64,000 bases of DNA from Stratiolaelaps scimitus (lineage: Eukaryota > Arthropoda > Arachnida > Mesostigmata > Laelapidae): positions 9,394,001-9,458,000 of the forward strand of contig JABWDB010000005.1 in the NCBI GenBank assembly GCA_019614645.1, written 5' to 3'. The notes beneath the pieces are model-generated. The model searched no databases. It was given only the letters and a program-made list of their open reading frames with translations, and was not told where the DNA came from. Position numbers and translations under genes: made by a program. Below, in pieces: positions 62,501-64,000 of the stretch; within the stretch, counting starts at the first letter, position 1; each line of letters starts with the position of its first letter.

Positions 62501-64000
62501 AACAAACATTTGTCGCTTCACGACCCATATGTTGTCCCCTTTTGAGCATTTCGAATTTGCATGCCCAAAACAGATTGACATGTCTGACGAAAGGTTGTAA
62601 AGTTTGAAAGCTTGCATGAGGATGAACGGTCCCTACACAAATTCGGCTAGAGGCGCCAATCTGCAGCACAACGCTCTAGGAAGCTGAGGGCAGTTCAATG
62701 AGAGGAATAAACATTGTAATGTAGTTCAATGCTTATGATGAGACTTTGTCTCGATACGATGCGAAACAGATCCCTGTTCTAATGGCGTGGGCAATATCCT
62801 TAATCTGCTTTGAACTATAGAAGTGCCACTACTACAATGGATATACATGATGGGGTCAAGTTAACGACGCACTATTCAGGACGGGAAATATAGTCCTATG
62901 GACGCCTCTGGGTATGATTTGGCTTGGAGAAATTCTATCGTAAACATCTAAATGTCTTGACTCGTGGAGTTATCCACATCGAAAGCATGACTTCGTGCAG
63001 CTTGAGGAAGCGTTTTGACATGGCTCAATATTCTATGCAATATTTGTTGTTAGATGTTCGGGTATGGTGGGAGCTGCTTGTTCTTGATAGACCCCTATCT
63101 GATATAGAATAATGAAGATCCGAATCTGGTTAGCTTTTCTGATTTGATCTTATGCAGGTTGATAAAGAATCGCCCGGGAATGTGAAACCAGCTGTGCTTT
63201 AGCTTTGGACAAAACGTCATATTTTTAGCTTCTGGGACACAGGAAAGCGTCAACTTGTGATTCCCCAAGGGTTACCTGCATCGCTCTTCACGATTCATGA
63301 CTTGGCATAGTAGCGCCATCATTGCATGCTCTATGTAGAGAAGTCCAAAAAAAGAAGGTGCGGTTCCATTGCTTACATAGCTTGAAATCTATGTGAACAG
63401 CACAGAGAAAGACCCTACACACGGGGCCGTCTCCCAGAGGAAATCAATGCGCGTGTCTTGGCAGCGATAGCCAGAGTTAGCCTGAGATGACGACAGCGAC
63501 GATAGCTATTATACAACACCCCATCAGTGTTCTTAGCTCCGCCGAGCTAAGATCAGCCGTCGGAGCGAGCAACATGGGATGGATTTCCAAGTGTCCGAGC
63601 GCGTTGCCAGAAACAAATGTCTAGACAAGAGAAACAGATGTTCCCAGATATTACGTCCATTAGCATTTATGTTGACTTAAATTCCCTATCGCGCTTGCGT
63701 ATGCATATGAACGAGCAGCGTCTTCAGCACTCATTCGAGCGTCTCAGAGCTATATAATACATAAAACTCAATGGGTAAACTCGAATCGTTTCGCATACGT
63801 TGCTGAAGTTCCCGGAATAGCGTTTGGCGTACAGACGTATGCAAAGAATCGCCTATGTACTGAGATAGCCGCAGATTGTGTGATGTGTATAAAAAGGTGA
63901 TCTATATCGAACTTTCGCCGTGTTTTAGTCCCGAATTACGATTGAGAGTGAGCTTTGTCTTAGGGGGATAGCCACCACAGTACTTCTGTTCTATTGGACA

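Larger units (their letters stand above)
55992..64000. other. No confident genes; CpG-rich islands and simple sequence
   Basis: Apart from retroposon copy 4 and the candidate exon at 59429, I see no conserved coding sequence. A second CpG-rich block with many overlapping short frames on both strands spans about 62040-62620 and contains a CAG run. A CAG followed by GTAAGATT near 60648 could be an untranslated-exon donor. These look like promoter or 5' leader areas of genes whose main exons lie beyond 64000 or were not recognised. Confidence 0.4.

Noticed and set aside
1..64000. CRISPR arrays, bacterial operons or rRNA/tRNA genes
   Set aside because: No spaced direct-repeat array, no ribosome-binding-site operon layout and no rRNA or convincing tRNA cloverleaf was noticed; the window is eukaryotic nuclear DNA.

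Overview
The window is eukaryotic. Genes are split by introns with GT..AG borders, AATAAA poly(A) signals are present, TA-rich microsatellites are dense, and a LINE reverse transcriptase sits inside an intron. The gene content (Mediator subunit MED15, an anoctamin, a 27 kDa hemolymph-type secreted protein) points to an arthropod. A mite or other chelicerate is my best guess, but the sequence does not settle it.

Layout. 1-2.4 kb is a CpG-rich, trinucleotide-rich, 5'-leader-like block ending in a glutamine-rich exon (2444-2945). 5.3-8.4 kb holds MED15-A, a plus-strand MED15 paralogue with four well-defined exons covering the linker and the complete C-terminal Mediator-binding part, but with no KIX exons that I can find upstream. 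13.3-18.7 kb holds three consecutive three-exon KIX domains in one open, phase-compatible chain, with an antisense 5'-truncated LINE in the intron between KIX1 and KIX2. 24.0-28.2 kb holds MED15-B, a seven-exon full-length MED15 (KIX, Gly/Met/Gln linker, C-terminal domain; 683 residues by my joining). The order is therefore KIX-less MED15, KIX-KIX-KIX, complete MED15. This split and amplified Mediator tail locus is the most interesting system in the window.

30.6-31.3 kb has a minus-strand, intronless 228-residue secreted Cys-rich protein. 33.6-41.8 kb has a many-exon plus-strand anoctamin (TMEM16). 44.0-50.3 kb has two very large exons encoding a Ser/Arg/Pro-rich, disordered protein. Their splice phases join the last anoctamin exon without a frameshift, so they are either a very long anoctamin tail or a separate gene. 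56-64 kb has no confident gene, only CpG-rich islands that may be promoters or first exons.

Repeats: at least four copies of a short retroposon (68-116 bp) with perfect 13-18 bp target-site duplications, about twenty (TA)n tracts, and one long (ATT)n tract. MED15-A and MED15-B also share a 156 bp tract with only three differences, embedded in much more diverged coding sequence, which suggests gene conversion.

All exon joins were read by eye from splice motifs, phase and family resemblance. Transcript evidence was not available.
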